Shown: positions 30,673 through 42,333, counted from the stretch's first letter. The stretch: 64,000 bases of DNA from Salvia splendens (GCF_004379255.2 NC_056037.1:16564902-16628901); one strand, 5' to 3'. Numbers and translations are program-made. Notes: generated by a model not told the origin, from the sequence alone.

Positions 30673-31024
30673 GAGCATCTCCAATGCACGGATGTCTCAC
30701 TCGGACATCCACTAGGACTTCCCAAAAACACCTCCTGCCACGTCACTAGGACTTCTCATCCCACTGCCACGTCACTAGGACTTCTCCTGCACAATCCGCC
30801 CTTCCCACTAGGACTTTCCGCAATAAAAAAATTAATATCGGACGTCCGACCCGGACGTCCGACCCACGCCACAATGGTGGACGTCCGCCCGCCCTTCGCC
30901 TGGACGTCCGAGGACATCCGATGTCCTTACGGGACGTCCGTATCCGAGTTGCTTCGTTACAATGGCGGACGTCCCGGTCGCCCGTCGCGGATGTCCGACC
31001 GGACGTCCGCCATTGGAGATGCTC
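30673..31024. mobile_element. Harbinger-like MITE, 352 bp, with GGACGTCCG repeats
   Basis: The ends GAGCATCTCCAATG and CATTGGAGATGCTC are perfect inverted repeats. TTA precedes (30670-30672) and CTA follows, so the target duplication is off by one base. The palindrome GGACGTCCG or a close variant occurs about seven times between 30838 and 31012. CACTAGGACTT occurs four times in the left half. Non-coding. Confidence 0.8.
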
Positions 31025-31029
31025 CTAAT

Positions 31030-31544
31030 TAGGGCTGGCAATTTTTGACACGACACGATAACACGACACGAACCGGCACGAAAATAATGGGTTTGGGTCA
31101 GAGCTTATTGGGTTCGTGTCCTTATCGGGTCGACCCGTTAAGGACACGAAAATTTCGTGTCGTGTTCGTGTCGGGTTCGTGTTATCCGTTAACAATACGT
31201 GTTCGTATCGTGTTCGTGTTATCCGTTAACAAATAATATTTTAATATTATTAATTCTTATTATTTTCATTTTTAATAGGTTTAACCGTTATCAGGTCGTG
31301 TTGTTATCGAGTCGTTATCGTGTCATCTCGTGTACGTGTTGTTATCGTGTCGTGTTGACCCGAATTGGTTCGTGTCGTTAATGGGTTCGTGTCGTGTTCG
31401 TGTCGTGTTCGTGTCTGAGGGTTTCGCGTCGTGTTCGTGTTCGTGTTTGAGGTTTTCTTAACGGGTCGTGTTTGTTGTTATCGTGTTCGTGTCGTTATCG
31501 TGTCGACACGATAACGACCCGACACGCACGATTTGCCACCCCTA
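31030..31544. mobile_element. hAT-like MITE, 515 bp, rich in CGTGTCGTGTTCGTGT repeats
   Basis: The left end TAGGGCTGGCAA and the right end TTGCCACCCCTA are inverted with one mismatch. The 8-bp duplication CTCCTAAT is at 31022-31029 on the left. On the right it is split by the Copia element: CTCCT at 31545-31549, and the full CTCCTAAT at 37049-37056. Its body is full of GTGTCG/CGTGTT repeats. A second copy of the family is at 45205-45765. Confidence 0.85.
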
Positions 31545-31549
31545 CTCCT

Positions 31550-32267
31550 TGTTATGAAAGTATGCAAAAGTTCGATGATGACAACCATGCGAAAAAGAAA
31601 GAACACTAGAGTTTTACGTGGTTCGATCGTAAGATCTACGTCCACGGCCAAAGGCAATATGATTCAGTATATTGAGAAATATGCAGAGATTTACAATCAC
31701 TCAAGAACTCTCTCCAAGAACTCAACACCTCTAATCTAATTCTAAACCAAGAACTAATCAAGTGATAGTTTGGAGACTCTTTTCTTGAATATCGAAGTAG
31801 CTGATTCACTATTTCAGATGCAGCCTTCGTCTGCTTTATATCAGTCCCTTCATCCTCCAACGGCTCTCTTGAGATGTTAGTTATCAAATCAGTTATAACT
31901 GTTCCAACGGCTACTTCCCGTTTCTTGGTTTGCATCAACATGCCGAAGTGCTGCATGATGCCGAAGTGCTGCATGATGCCGAAGTGCTGCATGATGCCGA
32001 AGTGCTGCATGATGCCGAGCTCAATGAAATGCCGAGCTCAATAAACCGCCGAGCTCAATAAAACACCGAGCTCACCGAGCTCAATAAAACACCGAGCTCA
32101 CCGAGCTCAATAAAACGCCGAGCTCAATAAAACGCCGTGCTCAATAATATGCCGAGCTCAATAATATCTTGAACGAGCTCAACCTCTAACAAATCTGCAG
32201 CTGTTGAGAATGACATTGATTTTTAGCTTGCTGCATCCAACGGTGATTGTGAGATTATACTCCAACA
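31550..32267 (-). repeat. 3' LTR of the Copia element, 718 bp
   Basis: It begins TGTTATGAAAG and ends ATACTCCAACA on the plus strand. It carries ACGTGGTTCGA and CTACGTCCACGG near the left end, four 18-bp units (TGCCGAAGTGCTGCATGA) at about 31942-32013, and a run of CCGAGCTCAATAAAA units at 32016-32165. A TATA-type TATAAAG reads on the minus strand near 31836. Confidence 0.93.
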
Positions 32268-32329
32268 AACTCCACCTTAATCTCAGAATCAACAATGAAT
32301 CATAATCCTCTGACAAAACCTCAAACTCA

Positions 32330-35300
32330 TCACTCCACAAGTCCCACCAGCCCCAAGCAGTATTTAAACTTCATGGCTGGCAACGGCTTTGTCAACATAT
32401 CAGCCGCATTATGCTCAGTAGATATTTTCACCATCTTGACTTCACCTCTCTGTATTTCATCCCTTATGAAGTGCATCCGCACATCTATGTGCTTACTTCT
32501 TTCGTGAAACACCTGGTGTTTGGCAAGGCATAAGGCGCTGCTGCTGTCACAGTTTATCTCCACTGTGTCTTGCTTCTCCCCAAAATCTTCTAGGATTCCC
32601 TTCAGCCATATTGCTTCTTTCACAGCCTCTGTCATTGCCATGTACTCAGCTTCCGTAGTAGATAAAGCAACCACATGTTGTAATCCAGATTTCCAGCTTA
32701 TAGCAGTGCCATTTAGGGTGAACACATATCCAGTTTGAGATCTCCTATTATCTCTATTTGATGCATAATCAGAATCGCAAAACCCCACCAGTGCTCCACC
32801 TTGATCCTTACAATCTGCCTTGTACAACAGACCATAATCTGAAGCACCCTTCAAGTATCTGAGCAACCACTTCAATGCTATCCAATGCTCTCTCCCATGG
32901 TCTGACATAAATCGGCTAGTAACACTTATAGCCTGAGCCAAATCTGGTCTTGTGCATAGCATTGTGTACATTATGCTTCCTATGATGTTTGCATAAGGTA
33001 TCTTGCTCAGCTCTCTCCTCTCTGAGTCATTCTTTGGTTTCTGATCCATGCTCAACTTAAAGTGAGCAGCCAATGGTGTAGAGACAGGTTTGAAGTCATC
33101 AGCCTGAAATTTCTTCAAAACTCTCTGGATGTAATTCCTCTACAACAACCTGAGCTCTCTCTTTGGCCTATCCCTCAGTATATCCATGCCAAGGATTCTC
33201 CTTGCATTTCCAAGATCCTTCATTTCAAACTTGGATTCCAGTTCAGCCTTGATTCTCTCAATCACTCCCAGATCTGCTCCTGCCACAAGCATATCATCAA
33301 CATACAAAAGTAGAAAAGCAATTGGTACACCATTCCTTTCTCTGATGTAAACACAGCTATCATACTGCGATTTTCTGAAACCAATACTCATCATATGCTC
33401 ATCAAACTTGAGATACCACTGCCTACTACTTTGCTTCAACCCATACAAACTTCTCTTGAGCAAACACACTTTGTCTTCATTCCCAGCCTCCATGAACCCC
33501 TCGGGTTGATGCATATATATTGTTTCTTCAAGTTCACCATGCAAGAAGGCTGTCTTGACATCGAGTTGGTGTAACTCCCAATCATACTTTGCAACAAGAG
33601 CAAGCAATATCCTGATGGAACTGTGTTTTACAACCGGAGAGAACACATCATTATAATCAATCCCCTCTTCTTGAGTGAATCCTCTAGCAACAAGCCGTGC
33701 CTTAAACCTGACACTTTCAACTTCACCAACTTCAATCTTCATCTTGAAGATCCATTTGCAGCTAATAAGCTTTTGGGTCCCTGGATTCTTCACCAAAATC
33801 CAAGTATGGTTTTTGAGCAGTGACTGGATCTCTTCTCTCATAGCTGCAAGCCATTTCTCCTTTTCCTTACTCGACATAGCTTCAGCATAGGTGGATGGCT
33901 CTAAGCACTCCAATACCTCAGCAACACAGAGAGCAAAAAAACTCATCTCATAATCACTGAACCTGGCTGGCTTTCTGATCTCTCTTCTATTTCTGTCCCT
34001 GGCTATAATATGTGATCTCTGATCATCATCAATCTGATCTCGTTGCTGGGGTTGCTGTGGACTTGAAGTTTTATGGGAGCTTGAAGCTCCACCTCCATTC
34101 TGATCATCTGGATCACTAGGTGGTGGCTGGCCATGCTGAACTTCTTGATCAATAGATACTCTTTCACCCATCTGATCCTCAGTCTTCAAGAATGGCATAT
34201 GATGCTCATGGAAAACCACATCTCGGCTCACAATTATCTTCTTGTTCCCCTCTTCAGTGCACCACAACCTGTACCCTTTTACTCCATGTTGGTAACCAAC
34301 CATCACACATTTCTGAGCCCTTGCATCAAGCTTTCCCTGCTTGCAGTGGGCATATGCTCTACAACCGAACACCTTGAACTGATTGTACTCTCTATCTCCA
34401 CCATACCATCTGACATCTGGGATTTCATTTCCTATAGCTGATGATGGAGAATTGTTAATTAGCACTGCAGCAGTACACACTGCCTCCCCCCAGAACATCT
34501 TTGGCAAGCCTGATGACAAAAGCATGCATCTGACTCTATCGAGGAGTGTTCGGTTCATTCTTTCAGCAACTCCGTTTTGTTGCGGATTGGCCGGGACTGT
34601 CCTATGCCTTTGTATCCCATTTGATTTGCAGAAAGACTCAAAATCTTCAGATAAGAACTCCAGCCCGTTATCAGTCCTCAAGCACTTGAGAGTGGTGGAT
34701 TTCTTCAGCTTCATCTCTGTGCACCATTCTCTGAATTTTTCAAATGCTTGTGACTTCTGCTTTAGGATGTATATCCAGACTTTTCTGCTATAATCATCTA
34801 TTATCGACATGAAATACCTGCCTCCTCCCATAGAAGCAGGCTGAGCTGGACCCCATAAATCACAATGCGCATAGTCAAGAGGTAATTTGGAGGTGTGTTT
34901 ACCAGCCTTGTATGGTAGCTTCTTGCTCTTTCCCAGAGCACAGTGTTCACATTCCTTGAACCTCTGATCACTTCCAGCCGGAATGACCCCTTTCTTGATC
35001 AGTTCTCTCATCCCACTTTCTCCAAGATGGCCGAGCCTCTTGTGCCACAGACTCATATCAGAGTCCTCTGCAAGATTCACTGAAGCAACAACAGTTTCTG
35101 CTACTAGATAGTATAAACTGTTTCTTCTCTCAGCAATCAGCAAGATTTTTCCATTAAGTGAGACATTCATATAGCCTTTCTCAGAAGAAAACCTGAAACC
35201 TCTAGATTCAAGCATGCCAAGTGAAATCAAATTCCTCTTAATCTCAGGAATGTACCTGACTTGAGTAAGCAGTTTTGTTGATCCATCATGAGCTCTCAAT

Positions 35301-36307
35301 CTGATATCTCCAATGCCTTTGATGTAGCACATCTGATCATTCCCCAACATTACTGACCCGGTTGCCTCAGAAAGGTTTTCAAACCAAGCTTTGTTGGAAC
35401 AAATATGGAAGCTGCACCCGGAGTCCATTATCCAAGAACTCTCTATCCCACTACTGACCACATTCATGATCTGGGGTGGATCTGTGTCTTCTGCAAGATC
35501 AGCCTGATTTTGGGTAGCCTTCTCTTCGTTTTGCTTCCTTTTCCACGAGTAGCAATCCCTTTTGAGATGCCCAGGTTTCTTGCAGTAATGACAGCTTCGC
35601 TTCTCCTCATTCTGCTTCTGATACTTAGGCTTTTGATTCTGATTGAGTTTCTTTTTCTTGCCTTTGAAAGCCTTTACATTCAAGGCTTGACTGCCACTTC
35701 CTTCATTTGTCGTCGAAGAGTTCTTTTCCAGCTCCTTTGATCGAAGAGCACACTGAACTTCTTCATATGTGATGCCAGATTCTGCATTCCGGCCAAACAG
35801 CATTGCATCTTTAAGATGCTGGAATGTTTTGGGAAGAGCGTTCAAGAGCAAGATGGCCTTGTCTTCATTCTTCATGGGGCCATCTACATTCTCCAAATCA
35901 TCCAGATTCTTGTTGAAATCATCAATCTGCTCTGCGAAGGGTCGGTCTTCAAGAATCTTGTATGAAAAGAGGCGCTGCTTCATGTATAGGCGATTAGCAA
36001 GCGACTTGGTCATGTACAGCGCTTCGAGCTTCGTCCATACCCCATGCGCTGTGGTTTCCTTCGCAACCTCGCGCAACACCTTGTCCGTGATATTGAGAAT
36101 AATGGCGCTATGGGCTTTCTTGGCAATCTCAGCCTTCTTCCTCACGCTCTTCTCATCGAGATCTTCTTTTTCTTTCCCCTTCGGATCAATTGGCTCGATT
36201 GCTTCATCGAGCCCTTGCTGGATCAACAGAGCCTTCATCTTGATCTGCCACAGACCAAAGTCATTCTTCCCCGAGAATTTCTCCGCTTCGAACCTCGTCG
36301 TCGCCAT
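32330..36307 (-). CDS. Copia gag-pol polyprotein, one in-frame stop
   Basis: The first ATG is at 36307 (MATTRFEAEKFSGKND). Domains in order: gag with zinc knuckle CHYCKKPGHLKRDC (about 239-252), protease WIMDSGCSFH (DSG at about 295), integrase (LWHKRLGHL to CEHCALGK, then YAHCDLWGP, LRTDNGLEF, PQQNGVAERMNRT), reverse transcriptase (RFKARLVARGFTQ, LDVKTAFLHGELEE, YVDD at about 1002), and RNase H (GFCDSDYASN, STTEAEYMAM). The frame is open except for TAG at 33140-33142, between reverse transcriptase and RNase H; the next codons are AGG AAT, not a leaky context. It resembles the Tork/Tnt1 group. The stop probably disables this copy's own RNase H. Confidence 0.9.
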
Positions 36308-36324
36308 CGATATCAACTCCGATT

Positions 36325-36348
36325 GCGTTTCCCACAGACGGCGCCACT
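36325..36348 (-). other. Primer-binding site of the Copia element
   Basis: Just inside the 5' LTR the minus strand reads AGTGGCGCCGTCTGTGGGAA. The initiator-Met site TGGTATCAGAG, usual in many Copia elements, is absent. The site nearly matches that of the Gypsy element at 24888-24907. Confidence 0.65.
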
Positions 36349-37048
36349 TGTTATGAAAGTATGCAAAAGTTCGATGATGACAACCATGCGAAAAAGAAAG
36401 AACACTAGAGTTTTACGTGGTTCGATCGTAAGATCTACGTCCACGGCCAAAGGCAATATGATTCAGTATATTGAGAAATATGCAGAGATTTACAATCACT
36501 CAAGAACTCTCTCCAAGAACTCAACACCTCTAATCTAATTCTAAACCAAGAACTAATCAAGTGATAGTTTGGAGACTCTTTTCTTGAATATCGAAGTAGC
36601 TGATTCACTATTTCAGATGCAGCCTTCGTCTGCTTTATATCAGTCCCTTCATCCTCCAACGGCTCTCTTGAGATGTTAGTTATCAAATCAGTTATAACTG
36701 TTCCAACGGCTACTTCCCGTTTCTTGGTTTGCATCAACATGCCGAAGTGCTGCATGATGCCGAAGTGCTGCATGATGCCGAAGTGCTGCATGATGCCGAG
36801 CTCAATGAAATGCCGAGCTCAATAAACCGCCGAGCTCAATAAAACACCGAGCTCACCGAGCTCAATAAAACACCGAGCTCACCGAGCTCAATAAAACGCC
36901 GAGCTCAATAAAACGCCGTGCTCAATAATATGCCGAGCTCAATAATATCTTGAACGAGCTCAACCTCTAACAAATCTGCAGCTGTTGAGAATGACATTGA
37001 TTTTTAGCTTGCTGCATCCAACGGTGATTGTGAGATTATACTCCAACA
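36349..37048 (-). repeat. 5' LTR of the Copia element, 700 bp
   Basis: It matches the 3' LTR apart from having three instead of four 18-bp TGCCGAAGTGCTGCATGA units (about 36740-36793). Confidence 0.93.
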
Positions 37049-37056
37049 CTCCTAAT

Positions 37057-38479
37057 ATAAAAATAAGTAGTAGTGAATTATTTTGGATGATACGAGAGAG
37101 GCCGACAAAAAAAGTTTACACTGTAGTCACTTGTATTTAATCAGGTCAACGATATGATGTTCTGTTAATCTGGTATGCACATTGTTTGACATATCTACTT
37201 TGTCAACAACCATATCAAATTTTATGAAAAATAATGATCGACCTTCTCTCCTATGAAAATGTTCTCTCTTATTTAACTTTAATATTATCTCTACCAAAAT
37301 TCTTTGTAATTTATTTATGACAATTTTTTTAACCGATTCTTATTTTCAATAACAATATTTAATATTTTTATTATATTTTTCTCACTTATTTGTTTGCATT
37401 AAAATAAGCATAGATCACTATCAAAAACTATTTTTAAAGCTATAATACATAGTACATAAGTTTGTATTCAATGTTTTAATATTATTTAATTGTAATGATT
37501 TTAAGAAATAATATCTCTATCCTGTTTGTATTACTTTTACAAATTTTGATTGATTTTGAAACTTATTTATTTTGCTCGTATATCTTATTGCCCTGACTTA
37601 TTTTAAATTCAAGATTACAATATGATTAGTTTTTTTTATCTGAAAAAGGAAATTCATCTATTTCATGAAACCAGAAAACCATATATAATTCCCAAGTCAA
37701 ATTCGAGCATATGGCTGAGACATGACTTTTTAAAATTTTAATGTTAATTCTTGGAGCAATCACTTATTAATATTTTTGTGAAAAGTAGAATAATTTGGAT
37801 AATCAAATGTTAATTAATTTATTTATTTATAAAGTTTTTTTTGTGAAAAGTGTAACAATATTTGGATAGTCAAATGTTACTTTCTTGTTACTTTCTTTAT
37901 TTATTTATAAAAAAATTGGTCAGATATTTTTCCAAAATTCCTTTGTAAGAGTGGTGAGGTTAATTGCTTTGGTTTTGAATTAATTTATCCAGCACCAAAT
38001 TTTCTGTTTGCACATTATTTTTAAAACTTGTTCACTAAATAATTTTGTCACATAAACTTTAAACTTCCTCCAAAATGTGTGAATTGTACCTTTAAATGTT
38101 TTTCGCAAAATTAAAATTTGAACATGATGTTTAGTGGTATGAAAAATCAAGTTTATAAATTTTGAGGAAGTAATTTTAAGATTATATCAGCGGCAATATG
38201 TACAAAGAAATAATTTAGCTGATTAATATGTCTCATATATTGTTATTAAAATTAATTTTGAATTAAGATATGGAGTTCACGAAATTTAGTAATTCTAGGA
38301 AGTGATTGTTGTCAATATATTTATCTATATCTAAAATAATATTATGAAACATTAATCAAAATATAAAATATATAATTATAAAAAATAGAAATATTATAGC
38401 AAGAAAAATTATGTCAAAAATCATTTTCCTTTTTTAATAATTGTGGTATAATCTCCATTTGTGTGACTATATATGAAAG
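37057..38479. other. AT-rich intergenic DNA, no gene seen
   Basis: There are short direct repeats near 37790-37900 (GTGAAAAGT with TTTGGATA(A/G)TCAAATGTTA). No coding sequence was recognised. Confidence 0.5.
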
Positions 38480-38900
38480 ATGCCTCATGGCAAACTCCAT
38501 TAGTATGATGCTTTTTGGGAAGTGTCCCAAGAATAACACCGTGAAGGTTTAGCCCATAATTGACCCTCATACTGGTATCAGAGCTCTAGTTTGGGTCGGA
38601 CATGTGTGGCTCAGGGTTAAATCAATTGCTTTGCACGTCCTCCGGTGTTCTTGTGTGGGCTTAATCAAGACCTGTGGCGACTATTTAATTGTTTGGTCAT
38701 GATCTTGTAGTCATGGTTTGAGAGGTTTGTTGGGTGCAAACCACATCCCACATCGCGAAATATGTAAAGACGCAAGCAATGTAAAAGAGCTACCCCAACT
38801 CCATCAGAATGAGAACTTTTGGGAAATATCTTAAGAAAAAAAATTGTGAGAATGTGTTCAAAGCTAATAATATAATACTAATGTGAAGTTCAGGGGTAAA
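38480..38900 (+). mobile_element. Degenerate TRIM-type retrotransposon
   Basis: TGGTATCAGAGCTC (38573-38586) is an initiator-Met primer-binding site. About 150 bp on, a purine tract GTTTGAGAGGTT leads into TGTTGGGTGCAAACC and CATCCCACATCG (from 38728), matching the LTR start of the TRIM at 42779. The outer boundaries are eroded and no coding region fits between. Confidence 0.6.
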
Positions 38901-39429
38901 TTGTCATACCCTCACACATGCATGTTGTTAAATCTTTAGATTTATATGATCATATTTGTCTCAAATATAATTTTTAAATTAATTTTACCACCCATTGTCG
39001 TTCCAAATCCTATATTAATATTTATAACTAGAAAATACCCAAACGTGAAGATCATTTTATGTATATTTTCATGATGAAATCGCACTACAAATGACACGAA
39101 ATTCTAAATTAGAAAAAAAAAATAGAAGTGATGAATAATTAATGAAATTTCAATTTCTTTATATAGGAAATTTTGAGAAACAAAATGGATATCTAATTTT
39201 ATACCCTACGCAATTGCATTGCTTGTATTGTTGGAGAGATGTTGCCGATTCACTAGCGCAATTGCATGCATGAATTTTGCTTCATGAAAGAATCGGTTAT
39301 TCAAACTTCTTAATTACCCGAGGGGTTGACGATGACAAATGCACCTTTTGCTAGAATAAAAGCGACACCACTAATCATCTCTTTTTTGGAGTAATATTTT
39401 GCATCACCACGTTGTTTATTTGAAATATA
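38901..39429. other. Intergenic DNA, no gene seen
   Basis: No recognisable structure. Confidence 0.5.
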
Positions 39430-39625
39430 CTTCCTCCGTCGTACGACGAAAAATATTCATATTTTGCTATTTTGGGATGTCAAAAAAACATAATCTCATT
39501 TCCAAAAATGGAAAGTTTTTCTATTATACTTTTCCACTTTTTCTCTTCACATCTCTTACTCTACCAATTTCTCATTAAAACCCCTGTCGTCCACAAATGT
39601 GACTATTTTTTATGGACGGAGGGAA
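39430..39625. mobile_element. Stowaway-like MITE, 196 bp
   Basis: It begins TA-CTTCCTCCGTCGTACG and ends TATGGACGGAGGGAA-TA. TA is duplicated at 39428-39429 and 39626-39627. Confidence 0.75.
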
Positions 39626-40374
39626 TAGTAATTTCCAAGGTTTGAACCCATATTGAGAGTTTGAGAAAAGGAAACTGATTTGACTAGTTGGTTTGTTTTC
39701 TTAGTTGGGTAGGATACCCGTATAGCCTCACGGGTCAGATGCGGGTAGTTTAAAATCTTTATTTTTTGGTGCGGGTACCCACAAAATCCGGTCGGATACC
39801 GGGTATTCGTTTCGACACCCCACTTAACTTGGAGTTATGATGCTGATAAAAGTACCCCAAGAAGTTAATAGCAAGAAACTAGAGAAAAAACTACTACTAC
39901 AAACTTCTGAAACTACTTCAACGCGGTGAATAAATGTCAAGGCTGGATAGGGAATGAAATTCTCTTTAAAGGAAGAGAGAAATTATGCTAGAGAGAGAAC
40001 TAAACTAAGCTAAAGAGTTGTTGATGAGAGAATGAGGTCAAATGAAAAAAAAGTTTGTCCCAAATTTTTGGGATGTGGGCTTCTTCTTTATTTGAAGGAA
40101 TCCAAGAGACAATTTTGGAGTGTGGTAACAGAAGAGATTGAACCTTCTTTACATACTCTTCGGACCCCATTATTTATAAATCCACTTTATTTATAAAAAA
40201 AATACTAAAAGCATGTTTATTTAGTAGGATTTTGTCTGATAAAGTAGTATGTTTTCTTGATTTTTAAATTTCAATATTTGTTTGACTGTTAATCAAAATG
40301 GGAAAGTTGTTAGAAATTTAAAAATAAAGAAAGTACATGATTCTTATTCATCAATTTTTTCTAGGTATTACTTA
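39626..40374. other. Intergenic DNA with a decayed repeat
   Basis: 39700-39825 contains GGTATCC/GATACCGGGTA/CGACACCCC pieces like a worn hAT-type MITE related to 13596. No gene was seen. Confidence 0.4.
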
Positions 40375-40840
40375 CTCTGTCCGCAAAATGTTGTCCACAT
40401 TTGACTTAGCGTGAGTTTTAAGAAATGTGAAGTAAAGTGAATGGAAAAAGTAAGTGGAATATGGATTCCACATTTATAAATTAGTTTTATAGTAGTCCCT
40501 CCGTCCCATTCAAGATGACCACCTTTCTATTTTTGTTTGTCCCAATCAAGATGACCACTTTCCAATTTTGGAAATAACCTCCTCTCTCATCTCTCCTCAT
40601 TAAAATGTTCAACTACATTTTTCCTCTCTACTTTATTCCACCTAACAACACTTCCTAAAATCTCGTGTCACTCAAGAATGTGGCCATCTTGAGTGGGACG
40701 GATGGAGTAATAAAATGTAAGTGTAATGAGTTAATAAAAAGTACGCTTCATTTACTAAAAATGGAGAAAAGTAAAGTGGACAACATTTCGCGAACGGATC
40801 GAAATGACAAAAGTTGACAACATTTCACGGACAAAGAGAG
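40375..40840. mobile_element. Stowaway-like MITE interrupted by a second Stowaway
   Basis: The outer ends are TA-CTCTGTCCGCAAAATG and CACGGACAAAGAGAG-TA. Without the inner insertion it would be about 253 bp. TA lies at 40373-40374 and 40841-40842. Confidence 0.75.
40495..40707. mobile_element. Stowaway MITE nested in 40375-40840
   Basis: It begins TA-GTCCCTCCGTCCCATTC and ends GAGTGGGACGGATGGAG-TA, 213 bp, with TA at 40493-40494 and 40708-40709. It is better preserved than its host element, in line with being younger. Confidence 0.8.
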
Positions 40841-40841
40841 T

Positions 40842-40879
40842 ATTTATTTTCCCAGTTTTTAGGATTTTTACATATATAG

Positions 40880-40910
<31 letters not shown>

Positions 40911-41119
40911 TAATTATTATTTATATTACTATTATCTTATAAATTAATAATTACTGTAATTAAATATATTTTAAAATTACGAATCATATGTAATAATAAT
41001 ACTAAATAATAAATAACTATAATCATATTATAATAGTAATAATTATATCATTATCACATTATTATAAGTTTTTTGTTATTATATTACCAATTAATAATCT
41101 AGTAAGATAATTATTATAT
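40842..41119. other. AT-rich DNA with an ATA/ATT microsatellite
   Basis: A run of ATA repeats lies near 40882-40910. No gene was seen. Confidence 0.5.
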
Positions 41120-41925
41120 AATTAATTAAACTGAATCATAATAATAAACCATTTTATTAGTGTTTTTATTCTATTATAAATTTATAACTAATTATAATAC
41201 CAATAAATAATTATTATACTGGTTATTAATAATTATTAGCAATACAGTATTATTATTAGGTCATAAACTTATAACCTATGGAAATGTTAACCTGATTATT
41301 AAAATGATAATATAATAATGATAGTTATAATTTTAACTAATAATTTATCAAACAGATCTTAGTATAATTTTTTATTATATTAATATTATTATAATAAAAA
41401 TTTAATCATCATTAACTCAATAATTCAATCGAATTTAATCGATTATTATAAGTTTAAGATCCTAATAATTTTTCTTAATATATCCAAAAATTTGATACGT
41501 CAACATAATTTTCCTGATAAACAAACTCTCCCTAATAATAATAAACAATTTTTATTATTGTTTTTATTCTATTATAAATTTATACTACCAATAAACAATT
41601 ATTATAATGGTTATTACTAATTATTAGTAATAAAATATTATTATTAAGTCATAAACTAATAACTTATTGAAATGGTAACCTGATTATTAAAATGATAATT
41701 TAATAATGATGAATATTTTTTTAACTAATAATTTATCAAACAAATCTTAGTATAATTTTTATTATATTAATATTATTATAATAAATATTTAATAATCATT
41801 ACGTCAATAATTCAATCGAATTTAATCGATTATTATAAGTTTAAGATCCTAATAATTTTTCTTGATATTTCCAAAAATATGATAAGTCAACATAATTTTC
41901 CTGATAAACAAACACTCCCTTATAC
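41120..41925. repeat. Tandem duplication of about 388 bp, very AT-rich
   Basis: TAATTTATCAAAC at 41341 recurs at 41728, TTTTCCTGATAAACAAAC at about 41510 recurs at about 41898, and the blocks between match with scattered changes. Two units are present. The ends carry GTTTGTTTATC-like sequence, so the whole may be part of a larger MITE that begins near 40210. Confidence 0.65.
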
Positions 41926-42324
41926 CCCCAAATGGTTTTAGGTAAATATTTAGATTTATACTTTACATAATATAGATATTCCCTTTGAACAATGTAGCAG
42001 AATAGCCAAAAGTAGCCAATTTAGTAGGTCAAAACTTTTATTAGGATATAATTAATTACTACTACAATTTATAAGTCAATACTGCGTTCAATACTTCCAT
42101 ATCTAAATTATATACTCCATATATTACAAAATCAAAAATATTTTCTAATATAAGTCTTAAAATGTTATTGATATTTAATAAAATTCATATCTACTTGACT
42201 ACTTTAACATATACGTATATATGCATGCAGAGTCTTGATCTGCTGAGCGACTCTTGAGCGACAATGCCAGATCACTACTCATGCATTCCTTCCTTTTATT
42301 TTCTTGTGAATTTCTCTCTCCTCT
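41926..42324. other. AT-rich intergenic DNA, no gene seen
   Basis: No coding or repeat structure was recognised. Confidence 0.5.
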
Positions 42325-42333
42325 CTGCTTCGA

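Larger units (their letters stand above)
31550..37048 (-). mobile_element. Complete Ty1/Copia LTR retrotransposon, 5499 bp
   Basis: LTRs lie at 31550-32267 and 36349-37048 and the 5-bp target duplication CTCCT at 31545-31549 and 37049-37053. Minus-strand order is 5' LTR, primer-binding site, gag, protease, integrase, reverse transcriptase, RNase H, 3' LTR, which is Copia order. The two LTRs differ visibly only by one 18-bp tandem unit, so insertion is recent. One TAG interrupts the polyprotein. Confidence 0.95.

Noticed and set aside
31636..32010. Minus-strand ORF with repeated MQHFGI units
   Set aside because: It is a reading of the 18-bp tandem units in the Copia LTR and appears again in the other LTR. 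No evidence of a protein.
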